A stretch of DNA of 49,110 bases from Desulfobacteraceae bacterium. Lineage in GTDB: Bacteria > Desulfobacterota > Desulfobacteria > Desulfobacterales > JACKCP01. Where the stretch lies: assembly GCA_020633955.1 (NCBI GenBank), contig JACKCP010000015.1, positions 1 through 49,110 of the forward strand, in the 5' to 3' direction. The notes beneath the pieces were generated by a model, which saw nothing but the letters and a program-made list of their open reading frames with translations, did no database searches and had not been told where the DNA came from. Positions 9,563-17,062 of the stretch are shown piece by piece (the first letter of the stretch is position 1; each line of letters opens with the position of its first letter). The position numbers and the translations under genes are program-made.

Positions 9563-9705
9563 TAGTGACTGGCCAAAACAAGAATTTTTTGTTCATTTAA
9601 GGAGGATGAAAAATTTCACCATAAGGATAAATGGAGTATTTTGAAGATTAAAATTTGAATCCGACGCCGGAATGGACAAACAAGGCCGTTTTTGTTCAGC
9701 AGCTG
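9563..9705 (-). repeat. Family A MITE-like repeat, copy 1
   Basis: About 143 bp. It opens with TAGTGACTGGCCAAAAC and ends with GGCCGTTTTTGTTCAGCAGC, the two imperfect terminal inverted repeats of family A. In between is the conserved core (GGAGGATGAAAAATTTCACC, then GGAGTATTTTGAAGATTAAA). It lies between the divergent priA and receiver-HDOD genes. Orientation is given relative to copy 4, which begins with the GCTGAACGAAAAC end. Confidence 0.8.
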
Positions 9706-9846
9706 TTTAATAAATTCATTTTTGTTTTTTTTAAAATCAATTATAATAAAACTTGTTTGTCCTGCTGTCCTGTTCATGATTTACCTCTTTTTTGGATTTT
9801 CTTTTATATCCATAATCTATTAATAAGAGTATTCAAGAGGTTTTAT

Positions 9847-11097
9847 TTGAGATTTCTGATAATTGATAATGACTCTAAAAGAGCTGATAAGCTTAAAAAA
9901 ATGCTTTTTGATTTCGGCCCCTCAGATGTATTCAGATCCGGAAGGAATGCATTCAAAAAAATTTTGGGCAGCGACCTTGAAAAAAATTATGATGCCTTGT
10001 TTATAAACGATTATCTTGATGACTTTAAAAATGAAACAATTATTTCTGAAATCAGGAGAAAGGAGGCCGAAGGTGAAGTGGAAGAAAATGACCGCCTCCT
10101 GATAATAGCTGTTTCAGATGTTATTGAGAGAAAAACTGTTATCGAGTTTTTCAAGGCAGGATGCGATGAATTTTTTCTCAGTCCCTTTGACAAGGATACT
10201 CTTTACAAGAAACTTGAAAGAAAAACCGGCATAAAACCGGTTTCTTATGAAGAAGAAGAAAAGAAACTCCATGAAAAAGTAAAAAATGAAATTTTGAAAT
10301 CTGATATTGAACTTCCAACATTGCCGGATATTTTTACAAAATTCAGGGCTCTTGTTGAAAAGGATGCGGATTTATCGGAAATTTCAGATCTTTTAAACAA
10401 GGACATGACAATCTCTGCCAAACTGATAAGACTTTCCAATTCTGCATTTTTCGGCGGGGTTGAGAAAAATACAACTGTTCCGGAAGCTGTTACAAGGCTT
10501 GGACTTTCAGAAACCCATCAGATCATTGCCGCAATATGTGCAAGAGACATGTTTGTTTCAAATAATCCAGGATATAAAAATATCCTGGAAAGTCTTTTTC
10601 AGTTTACTCTTTTGACTTCATTTGTGGCACAGACCCTTGCGGAAAAATTTATTTCCGCTGACAAGGGCAATCCTTTTGTCATGGCGCTTCTTGGTAATCT
10701 TGGAAGGCTTTTTATGATAGTTGTTACATCTGAAATTGAAAGAAAAAAATTAAAAAGTCAGAAAATGTCTGAGGAACTGATCTGTTCAACAGTTGAAAAG
10801 CATCATTTTATTTTTTGCCGTAAGATGCTTCAAAAATGGGATTTTCCGGAAGACTTTATAAAAAAATCGGTTGATTTTGTATATTCAGAAAATGAAGCCG
10901 GAAAATCAGAAAAAATATCTGCAATCATAAGGCTTGCCCTTTATATTTCGTCTAAATACAGTTTGTTTGGGCCAGAGTATTCAAACTTTTTTATAGAAAA
11001 AATAATTGAAGAAGAGGGGCTGGATCTTTCCCTTATTGAAATTGACACCATAAGAAATGATGCACTTGGAATGTCTGACTTCCTTACCGGGTTTTAG
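9847..11097 (+). CDS. Receiver-like domain fused to HDOD domain
   Basis: About 416 aa. The N-terminal 115 residues look like a diverged receiver: LRFLIIDND holds the acidic residues, FINDYLDD a plausible acceptor Asp, and LSPFDKDTL the position of the conserved lysine. An HDOD domain follows from about residue 145 (SDIELPTLPDIFTKF) to about 350; its HD motif is lost (LLGNLGR). The reading frame stays open upstream to 9655, but those 64 codons run through a family A repeat and translate to a hydrophobic, Cys-rich stretch unlike any domain. The TTG at 9847 has AAGAGG 6 nt upstream and starts exactly at the receiver beta-1 strand, so I use it. It is probably a phospho-regulated HDOD output protein. 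No partner kinase adjoins it on the same strand. Confidence 0.82.
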   Translation: MRFLIIDNDSKRADKLKKMLFDFGPSDVFRSGRNAFKKILGSDLEKNYDALFINDYLDDFKNETIISEIRRKEAEGEVEENDRLLIIAVSDVIERKTVIEFFKAGCDEFFLSPFDKDTLYKKLERKTGIKPVSYEEEEKKLHEKVKNEILKSDIELPTLPDIFTKFRALVEKDADLSEISDLLNKDMTISAKLIRLSNSAFFGGVEKNTTVPEAVTRLGLSETHQIIAAICARDMFVSNNPGYKNILESLFQFTLLTSFVAQTLAEKFISADKGNPFVMALLGNLGRLFMIVVTSEIERKKLKSQKMSEELICSTVEKHHFIFCRKMLQKWDFPEDFIKKSVDFVYSENEAGKSEKISAIIRLALYISSKYSLFGPEYSNFFIEKIIEEEGLDLSLIEIDTIRNDALGMSDFLTGF

Positions 11098-11134
11098 GCA
11101 GTTTGCACTATGAAATTTCAATTTAAACTGAACA

Positions 11135-11509
11135 ATGATGAAGTCGGGAGGAAAACGAGGGTGGTACAGGTATAATTTTTTATGGTCTATCAGGGGTGCC
11201 ATAGACAAGGCTTCAGGGGGCTATGGCCTTGGAAGGGGCAGACGGGATAATAAGAAATTAAGGGTTGGAGATTCTGTGGATTTCTGGAAAGTTATTGATA
11301 TTGTTGAAAATAGAAGGATACTTCTTTTTGCTGAAATGAAGCTCCCCGGCAAAGGCTGGCTTGAATTTCTCGTTGAGAAAAAAAATGCTGTTGTAACTGC
11401 CTATTTCATTCCAAACGGACTTGCAGGGAGACTTTACTGGAGGTCAATGTACTTTTTTCACAGGCTTATTTTCAGGGATATGATCAGGCAAATAATAAAA
11501 AAAGCCTGA
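11135..11509 (+). pseudogene. DUF2867-type C-terminal fragment
   Basis: The 124 residues match the C-terminal part of DUF2867 proteins, which usually follow an NAD(P)-binding SDR domain of about 300 residues. Recognisable motifs are GWYRYNFLWSIRGAID, GRGRRDNKKLRVGD, DFWKV, AEMKLPGKGWLEF and GRLYWRSMYFFHRLIFRDM. The SDR part and the first part of DUF2867 are missing: only 37 nt separate it from the preceding stop. No convincing ribosome binding site precedes the ATG at 11135 (or 11138). It may be a remnant of a longer gene, or a stand-alone small protein that kept this fold. It converges on the kinase at 11520 with 10 nt between. Confidence 0.6.
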
Positions 11510-11519
11510 AAAAATGATT

Positions 11520-13427
11520 TTAATCTAGTACGGCCCTGATTTTCTTTGCAAGTTCTTTTCGTGTATAAGGCTTTTGAAGAAAATTTATTCCGCTTGGAAT
11601 AATTCCGTGTCTTGCTATTTTGTCATCTGTATATCCGGAAACAAAAAGAACTTTTATTTTTTTATTTTTTGATTTTATTGAATCAGCTATTTCCTTTCCG
11701 TTGATTTCAGGCATCACAATATCTGTGATTAAAATATCAGCATCAATGTATTTTTCCTCAAAATCATTTATTGCTTCTATTGGTGAATTCACTGAGTATA
11801 CTTTGTACCCAAAATCCCTTAGCATGGATAAGGTAATATTTTTTACAGACTCATCATCTTCAACATATAAAATTGTTTCACTGCCTTTGAGATCTTTTTC
11901 AAACCTGGCTGAATCCTGGTCTAGAATAATTTCACAATCGCACAGTGGAATAAGTATGGTAAATACAGTGCCCTTGTTTTTTTCACTGTTAATAAAAATA
12001 TAGCCTTTGTTCTGTTTTATTATTCCATATACTGTTGAAAGTCCAAGACCTGTGCCCTTGCCTGGCTCTTTTGTGGTAAAAAAAGGCTCAAATGCCCTGT
12101 TTATTGTTCTTTCTTCCATTCCATGGCCGGTATCCTGAAATTCAATTAAAATATATTCTCCAGGGTTTATTTCCGTGTCTTCTATAACAAGTTTTTGTGC
12201 TGTAATATTTTCTGTCTTTATGTGGAGTCTTCCACCCTTTGGCATTGCATCCCTTGCGTTTACTGCAAGATTCATGATTATCTGTTCAAACTGTACCGGA
12301 TCAAATAAAATTGTGTCAAAGTCGCAATCATAATCGGTTTTGATGATTATGTCTTCACCGAGCATTCTTTCAATCATTTTTATGTTGTCCTGAATTATTT
12401 TTTTGACCTTTATTTTTTCTGGAGCAGCTATCTGTTTTCTGCTGAATGCAAGAAGCTGGCTTGTTAGTTTGCCGGCCTTAAGCCCTGCCTTGTAAATATT
12501 TTCAAGATATTCTTTTTTACCGGGATCAGAGGTTGAATCCAGTAGAAGTTCGCAGTATCCGTTTATTATTGTAAGAAGATTGTTGAAGTCGTGGGCTATT
12601 CCCCCTGCCAGCTGGCCTATGGAATCCATTTTCTGTGAATGCAGCAGCTGTTTTTCAAGCAGCACTCTTTTGGTGATGTTTCTCATGAACTTGACTGCCC
12701 CAAGAATTTCCCTGTTTTTTTCATTTATTATTGGATAGCAGAAAATTTCAAGAATCTCTTTCCTGGTATGGTCTTTTGATACTTCAACTATTGTTGTTTC
12801 AGTTTTTTTTGATTCCATGCATTTTTTTACAGGACATTCTTCGCATGACTTTGTGGTGTATGGAAAAAAATCATAGCATTTTGTATCTGGTATTATTCCG
12901 CATTTGTTGTACCATTTTGAGACAACGGGATTAATGAATTTTATGTTAAGATTCTTGTCCAGTATCACTATCCCATCCTGGATACTTGTAAATACCGCGT
13001 CTATAAATGTCTGGTTTAGATAAAGCTCATCTTCCTTTTTTTTCAGTTCATTCAGGCAGATGTCTATGCAAAACATCTGCTGATTTCCATTTTGATCTGA
13101 GATCATTATATGATTTGAATAAACGTTTACATCATTTCCTGATTTATCCTTTAAAATAAGATTTGCTGATGGAATAGGGACTCCCTCTTCCATCCAGAGG
13201 GTTATTCCCTTAACAACATCTTCTTTCATTTCATCAGGGATTATTAGATCTTCAAGCTTTTTTCCATAAGCTTCCTCCTGTTTGAACCCATAGGTTTCTT
13301 CGCTTGCCTTGTTCCAGTAAACAACCTCTCTTTTGGAATTGTAACCCTGGACAGGAATATTTTTTATATTGTCTATAAGAGTTTTGAATTTAATATCTGT
13401 TTCGTTTGGGCAGTTTTCTGATTCCAT
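11520..13427 (-). CDS. PAS-PAS histidine kinase with C-terminal receiver
   Basis: Soluble sensor kinase of about 635 aa. The N-terminus holds two PAS-like domains: about 10-125, and about 135-255, the latter with a Cys cluster (CGIIPDTKCYDF, CEECPVKKC) suggesting a metal or redox ligand. HisKA follows with H279 in GIAHDFNNLL. The ATPase domain has NLAVNARDAMPKGG, DTGHGM and GKGTGLGLST. A receiver ends the protein, with D569 in LITDIVMPEINGKE. The frame also opens with a GTG three codons earlier (13436), but AGGGTG lies 6 nt before the ATG at 13427, which I prefer. There are no membrane helices. It is separated from the upstream dehydrogenase gene by two family A repeats, so it is probably transcribed on its own. 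Confidence 0.92.
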   Translation of the reverse strand: MESENCPNETDIKFKTLIDNIKNIPVQGYNSKREVVYWNKASEETYGFKQEEAYGKKLEDLIIPDEMKEDVVKGITLWMEEGVPIPSANLILKDKSGNDVNVYSNHIMISDQNGNQQMFCIDICLNELKKKEDELYLNQTFIDAVFTSIQDGIVILDKNLNIKFINPVVSKWYNKCGIIPDTKCYDFFPYTTKSCEECPVKKCMESKKTETTIVEVSKDHTRKEILEIFCYPIINEKNREILGAVKFMRNITKRVLLEKQLLHSQKMDSIGQLAGGIAHDFNNLLTIINGYCELLLDSTSDPGKKEYLENIYKAGLKAGKLTSQLLAFSRKQIAAPEKIKVKKIIQDNIKMIERMLGEDIIIKTDYDCDFDTILFDPVQFEQIIMNLAVNARDAMPKGGRLHIKTENITAQKLVIEDTEINPGEYILIEFQDTGHGMEERTINRAFEPFFTTKEPGKGTGLGLSTVYGIIKQNKGYIFINSEKNKGTVFTILIPLCDCEIILDQDSARFEKDLKGSETILYVEDDESVKNITLSMLRDFGYKVYSVNSPIEAINDFEEKYIDADILITDIVMPEINGKEIADSIKSKNKKIKVLFVSGYTDDKIARHGIIPSGINFLQKPYTRKELAKKIRAVLD

Positions 13428-13576
13428 TTTTTTCACCCTGTGAAATTATGTTAAATGAAATTGTTTTGGGTCTATGGAAAATTGTCAGTGCTTTTTTATA
13501 AATAAATTATTTTTTATCAGGATATCTGCGTAATATAAAAAATAAATTGTGTAATAAGGTTTTTGATCTTTCCCAG

Positions 13577-13710
13577 TATATAAAACTGGTTTTTTTGTGC
13601 ATTTTACGGTCAGGATTCAAATTTAATTTTCAAAATATATCTGTATCCTGAAGGTTAAACTTCATTTTCCGTAAATGAACAAAAAATCTTGTCTTCGTTC
13701 AATCACTAAA
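13577..13710 (+). repeat. Family A MITE-like repeat, copy 2 (degenerate)
   Basis: The core is clear (GGTCAGGATTCAAATTTAAT, then TGTATCCTGAAGGTTAAA) and the right end is TGAACAAAAAATCTTG followed by CGTTCAATCACTA. The left terminal repeat is eroded to CTGGTTTTTTTGTGCATTTT. It is parallel to copy 3, about 210 nt downstream. It lies upstream of the kinase at 11520-13427. Confidence 0.7.
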
Positions 13711-13804
13711 TATTAAAATGAGGAAATTTAAAAATATTATGATTTTATCAGGTTATCTGGATAATTAAAATCTTTTTCTGGTCCAGATGAAGAATAAGAT
13801 AAGT

Positions 13805-13823
13805 GCCGGCTTAAAAAGCCGGC
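13805..13823. repeat. Short GC-rich hairpin
   Basis: GCCGGCTT, AAA, AAGCCGGC: a perfect 8-bp stem between family A copies 2 and 3. No T-run follows, so it is not a typical terminator. The ten bases GCCGGCTTAA recur at 22511-22520 just before carB. Apart from these elements I see nothing gene-like in 13428-14065. Confidence 0.5.
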
Positions 13824-13920
13824 AGTGTAGAATCTTTATTTGGGTGCTTACCGAAAACCTTATGTTTCTGTACATTCAGATTTGGTCTGAATAAAGAATT
13901 GTGGTTTTCAGTCAGTAATC

Positions 13921-14063
13921 AGTTGCTGAACAAAAACCGCCTTTTTTGTCCATTTTGGTGTCAGATTCAAAATTTAATTCTCAAAATACTTCATGTATCC
14001 TAAAGGTTAAATTTTTCATCTTCCTTGAACTGAACAAAAAATTTTAGTTTTCGGCCAATCAGT
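13921..14063 (+). repeat. Family A MITE-like repeat, copy 3
   Basis: Full-length copy: AGTTGCTGAACAAAAACCGC at the left, core GTGTCAGATTCAAAATTTAA, and CGGCCAATCAGT at the right. The 8-mer TCAGTAAT occurs on both sides (13912-13919 and 14059-14066), a possible target duplication, although part of it may belong to the terminal repeat. It ends 2 nt from the dehydrogenase stop codon. Confidence 0.85.
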
Positions 14064-14065
14064 AA

Positions 14066-14971
14066 TTACTTGATGCCTTCCATGAATTCAGGCTTGAAGT
14101 ATGCTGCATCAGGATATTCATAAAATCCTTTTTTGGTTTTAATTCCAAGGTTTCCTTCATCAACAAACTTTTTAAGGAACTCGGCATTTTTCATGCCCTG
14201 CTTGTCATTAAGAGTTGTTGCCCAGAAGTCAGTTATTTTCCATACGGTTTCAAGTCCTACAGAATCCATCATTCCAAAAGGACCTATTGGCGTTTTGAGA
14301 ACTCCCATCCAGGCCTTGTCAATATCTTCGTAGGTTGCAACTCCTTTGCTGGCAAGAGAGAGAGCTGTTGCAAAAAGAGTTGAAAGCATGTTGTTGAATA
14401 CATATCCATGGTGTTCTTTTTTCAGCTCAATTGCATAATGATCTATGTCTTTTGTAAATTGTCTTACCGCTTCAAGTGTTTCTTCCGATGTTTTCGGATG
14501 GGGCATAATATCTACAACATTTGTAAGCTGAAGGTCATGAAAATGAAGAGCTGCTACTTTTTCTGGTCTGCCTGTGGCATCTGCAAACATTGAAGGGACA
14601 AGTGAAGATGTGTTTGTTGTGAAAATTGTATGTTCAGGACATATCTCATTGAACTGTGCAAATACCCTGCCTTTTAGCTTGGGATCTTCAGGTACTGATT
14701 CATTTATAATATCAGCATCTTTTCCGGCTTCAACCGGGTCTGTTGTAAATTTTATCCTCTTAATTCCTTCCTCTGCTGCCTCAAGTGTAAATCTGCCTGA
14801 GTTTGCAACATTTTTGGCAAGACGGGGAAGCCTTTCTTCTGCCTTTTTGATAAAATCCTGGTTTATATCGTAAATTGTAACGTCAAAACCTGAGACAGCA
14901 CACTGAAGTCCAATTTGCTGCCCCATTGTACCCGCTCCAAGTATAAGAACCTTTTTAATTTTAATGCTCAT
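14066..14971 (-). CDS. 3-hydroxyacyl-CoA dehydrogenase
   Basis: About 301 aa, the size of single-function enzymes. It oxidises L-3-hydroxyacyl-CoA to 3-oxoacyl-CoA with NAD+ in beta-oxidation or aromatic-acid and butyrate pathways. The Rossmann domain opens with KVLILGAGTMGQQIGLQ and ends its second strand in TIYD, as expected for NAD. NTSSLVPS and LHFHDLQ occupy the region of the catalytic Ser/Asn and His. The C-terminal dimerisation domain contains TPIGPFGMMDSVGL and GIKTKKGFYEYPD. The LHFHDLQLTNVVDI stretch differs from the LHFFNPV form of classic 3-hydroxybutyryl-CoA dehydrogenases, so exact substrate is open. Two ATGs are adjacent; AGGAG sits 5 nt from the second (14971) but only 2 nt from the first (14974), so I use 14971. 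No other beta-oxidation gene is nearby. Confidence 0.9.
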   Translation of the reverse strand: MSIKIKKVLILGAGTMGQQIGLQCAVSGFDVTIYDINQDFIKKAEERLPRLAKNVANSGRFTLEAAEEGIKRIKFTTDPVEAGKDADIINESVPEDPKLKGRVFAQFNEICPEHTIFTTNTSSLVPSMFADATGRPEKVAALHFHDLQLTNVVDIMPHPKTSEETLEAVRQFTKDIDHYAIELKKEHHGYVFNNMLSTLFATALSLASKGVATYEDIDKAWMGVLKTPIGPFGMMDSVGLETVWKITDFWATTLNDKQGMKNAEFLKKFVDEGNLGIKTKKGFYEYPDAAYFKPEFMEGIK

Positions 14972-15032
14972 CATAACTCCTGAATATTGTTTTGGGTTTA
15001 AAATCTGCCTTAATATTTACTTGATTTCATAC

Positions 15033-15182
15033 TTAGCTGCTGAACGAAAACTGCCTTTTTTGCCCATTTCTGCGTCATATTTAAAATTAAATCCTCAAAA
15101 TACTCCATGTATATTAAAGGTTTAATTTTTCATCTTTTTTTTTCATGGACTGGACAAAAAATTCCAGTTTCCGGTCAGTTAA
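15033..15182 (+). repeat. Family A MITE-like repeat, copy 4
   Basis: Runs from TAGCTGCTGAACGAAAACTG to CCGGTCAGTTAA, about 150 bp, with the core CCTCAAAATACTCCATGTAT and a longer T-run than the other copies. It lies in the 343-nt divergent region between the dehydrogenase and the sigma-54 activator. Confidence 0.82.
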
Positions 15183-15255
15183 TATTAAGCAATAAATGTA
15201 CCACTAAAATTTTGCCTTTTTCACAGGGGGTTTTGTTTTTTGTGGAAAAAAACCG

Positions 15256-15305
15256 CTAAATAAAGTAGTTTTGATTTTGTTATTTAAATGAACTGCTATA
15301 TTTAG
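15256..15305. promoter_or_regulatory. Imperfect 15-bp inverted repeat before the activator gene
   Basis: CTAAATAAAGTAGTT (15256-15270) and AACTGCTATATTTAG (15291-15305) pair at 13 of 15 positions around a 20-nt spacer. The right arm ends in the AG that begins the ribosome binding site AGAGG of the gene at 15315. It could be an operator for autoregulation or an RNA hairpin that hides the ribosome binding site. Confidence 0.45.
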
Positions 15306-15314
15306 AGGTTTTGG

Positions 15315-16907
15315 ATGTCAGAAAAAAATCAAAGACTGATTCAGGATATAACAATGTCTCTGTATTCAAGTCTTGACCTTGAAAAGTCACTGCACAAGAC
15401 CCTTTTGCTTTTAAAAGAGTATGTTCCTTCTGATCTTGTTCATGTTTTTACCTATGATATCAGAAAAAATCTTCTATCATATCTTGCAGAGGCTACAGAA
15501 AAAAAAGGCGTCTTGATCGACGAAAAAATAAAGTTTGAAAATATCGATGTTTTTGGACCTGAAGACATCAGGCTTAATGAGGTTGTTGTTCTTAAAAGCA
15601 GTGAAAGCTCTGTTCTCCAAAAAATAAGGATGCACTTTGAAAAAAAGGTAAACTCCCGTCTTTTCAATTCAGGTGAAGATTTTTCGGTGATGCTTATAGC
15701 ATTTGATATTGTTTTGCCCCTTATAGGCGGTTTCGGGATGGTTGCAAAGGGACTTGATATTTTTGATGAGACTCACATAAAAATAATGCAGCTTGTTAAA
15801 AGACAGCTTGTTGGTGCAGTATTGAATCTTTTGCATCATAGAGAGGTTTTAAGAAAAAATGAAGAGCTTTCAAGGGAAAAGGAATTTCTTGAATATTCCC
15901 TTGAAAATGTCTCTGCAAAGGAAATAATCGGTACAGATAAAGGCCTTAAAAATGTTTTTAATCTTATAAACCAGGTTGCCTGTCTTGACAGTCCTGTTCT
16001 GATTTCAGGGGAAACAGGAACAGGTAAAGAGCTTTTTGCCAATGCAATCCACAAAATGTCTCACAGACGAAAAGAGAAAATGGTTAAGGTAAATTGCGGT
16101 GCAATTCCTGAAAGCCTTATGGACAGCGAGCTTTTCGGTCATGAAAAGGGTGCTTTTACAGGTGCATTTACAAGAAAAAGAGGTTTTTTTGAACAGGCAG
16201 ACAAGGGCACTGTTTTTTTAGATGAAATAGGAGAGCTTTCTCTCGGTGCACAGGCAAAACTGCTGAGGGTTTTGCAGACCATGGAGTTTCACAGGGTAGG
16301 CGGCAGTTCTCCTGTAATGGTGAATGTCAGGGTTATTGCCGCAACTAACCGCGATCTTCTAAAAATGGTTAAGGAGAAAAGGTTTAGAAAAGACCTCTGG
16401 TTCAGACTGAATGTTTTTCCAATTTACATTCCGCCGCTGAGGCAGAGAAAAGAAGATATCAAAGATCTGGCAGAGTATTTTATGAAGAAAAAATCATGTG
16501 AAATGAATCTTGAAAAAACCCCTGAAATTACAGAATCTTCAGTAATTCAACTTGAGAATTATTACTGGCCTGGAAATGTAAGGGAGCTTGAAAATATTAT
16601 AGAAAGATCACTGATTCTTCGAATGAATAACGGGCTTGTCTCATTTGAAAATATTTTGTCTGCAAGCAGTTTTACGGAAAAAAATGAACCAGCAGGAAAC
16701 CTGAAAAAATTTGATACCCTTGAAAATATGACAAGGCTTCACATAAAAAAAGCCCTTGAAATTTCCGGATGCAAAATTGAAGGAAAAGACGGTGCAGCAA
16801 GACTTCTTGGAATGAATCCCTCAACTTTAAGAAGCAAAATGAAAAAGCTTGGAATAGTTTTGAAAAAGCATGCGAGATATCCTGAGGATGAGATGAATGC
16901 TTTTTGA
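15315..16907 (+). CDS. Sigma-54-dependent activator, GAF-AAA+-Fis
   Basis: A 530-aa bacterial enhancer-binding protein that activates RNA polymerase with sigma-54. Residues 1-180 form a GAF-like sensor domain, followed by a coiled coil. The AAA+ core has Walker A GETGTGKE from G232, the sigma-54 contact loop GAFTGA from G279, Walker B VFLDEIGEL, and RLNVFPIYIPPLRQR. WPGNVRELENIIERSL precedes the C-terminal Fis-type helix-turn-helix (GAARLLGMNPSTLRSKMKK). There is no receiver, so it is probably controlled by a ligand at the GAF domain. AGAGG lies 6 nt before the ATG. A long inverted repeat overlaps the leader. A paralogue with the same architecture is at 20181-21728. Target genes are unknown. 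Confidence 0.93.
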   Translation: MSEKNQRLIQDITMSLYSSLDLEKSLHKTLLLLKEYVPSDLVHVFTYDIRKNLLSYLAEATEKKGVLIDEKIKFENIDVFGPEDIRLNEVVVLKSSESSVLQKIRMHFEKKVNSRLFNSGEDFSVMLIAFDIVLPLIGGFGMVAKGLDIFDETHIKIMQLVKRQLVGAVLNLLHHREVLRKNEELSREKEFLEYSLENVSAKEIIGTDKGLKNVFNLINQVACLDSPVLISGETGTGKELFANAIHKMSHRRKEKMVKVNCGAIPESLMDSELFGHEKGAFTGAFTRKRGFFEQADKGTVFLDEIGELSLGAQAKLLRVLQTMEFHRVGGSSPVMVNVRVIAATNRDLLKMVKEKRFRKDLWFRLNVFPIYIPPLRQRKEDIKDLAEYFMKKKSCEMNLEKTPEITESSVIQLENYYWPGNVRELENIIERSLILRMNNGLVSFENILSASSFTEKNEPAGNLKKFDTLENMTRLHIKKALEISGCKIEGKDGAARLLGMNPSTLRSKMKKLGIVLKKHARYPEDEMNAF

Positions 16908-16918
16908 TTTTTGAGAAT

Positions 16919-17036
16919 TTGGTATATTCATGTTTTGCCCCATCTTATGCATTAAAATGCATGACCCATAACAAAAGTACAGCCTCATACAATTTGCCGT
17001 TATATTCACAAAACTTGAAATCGCTCAATTCAGGTT
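16919..17036 (-). repeat. Structured intergenic repeat, family B, degenerate copy
   Basis: In the 155 nt between convergent genes. One end, TCGCTCAATTCAGGTT (17021-17036), is the complement of AACCTAAGTTGAGCGA at 45165-45180 with two mismatches, and similarity continues inwards with gaps. It contains the perfect palindrome ATGCATT-AA-AATGCAT (16947-16962). The left border is uncertain. It could also serve as a bidirectional terminator region. Confidence 0.5.
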
Positions 17037-17062
17037 AAAAATACTCAAGATCTCCTGGAGTT

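Noticed and set aside
11110..11178. Short 22-codon frame between the receiver-HDOD gene and the DUF2867 fragment
   Set aside because: No ribosome binding site and no similarity to the missing DUF2867 N-terminus.
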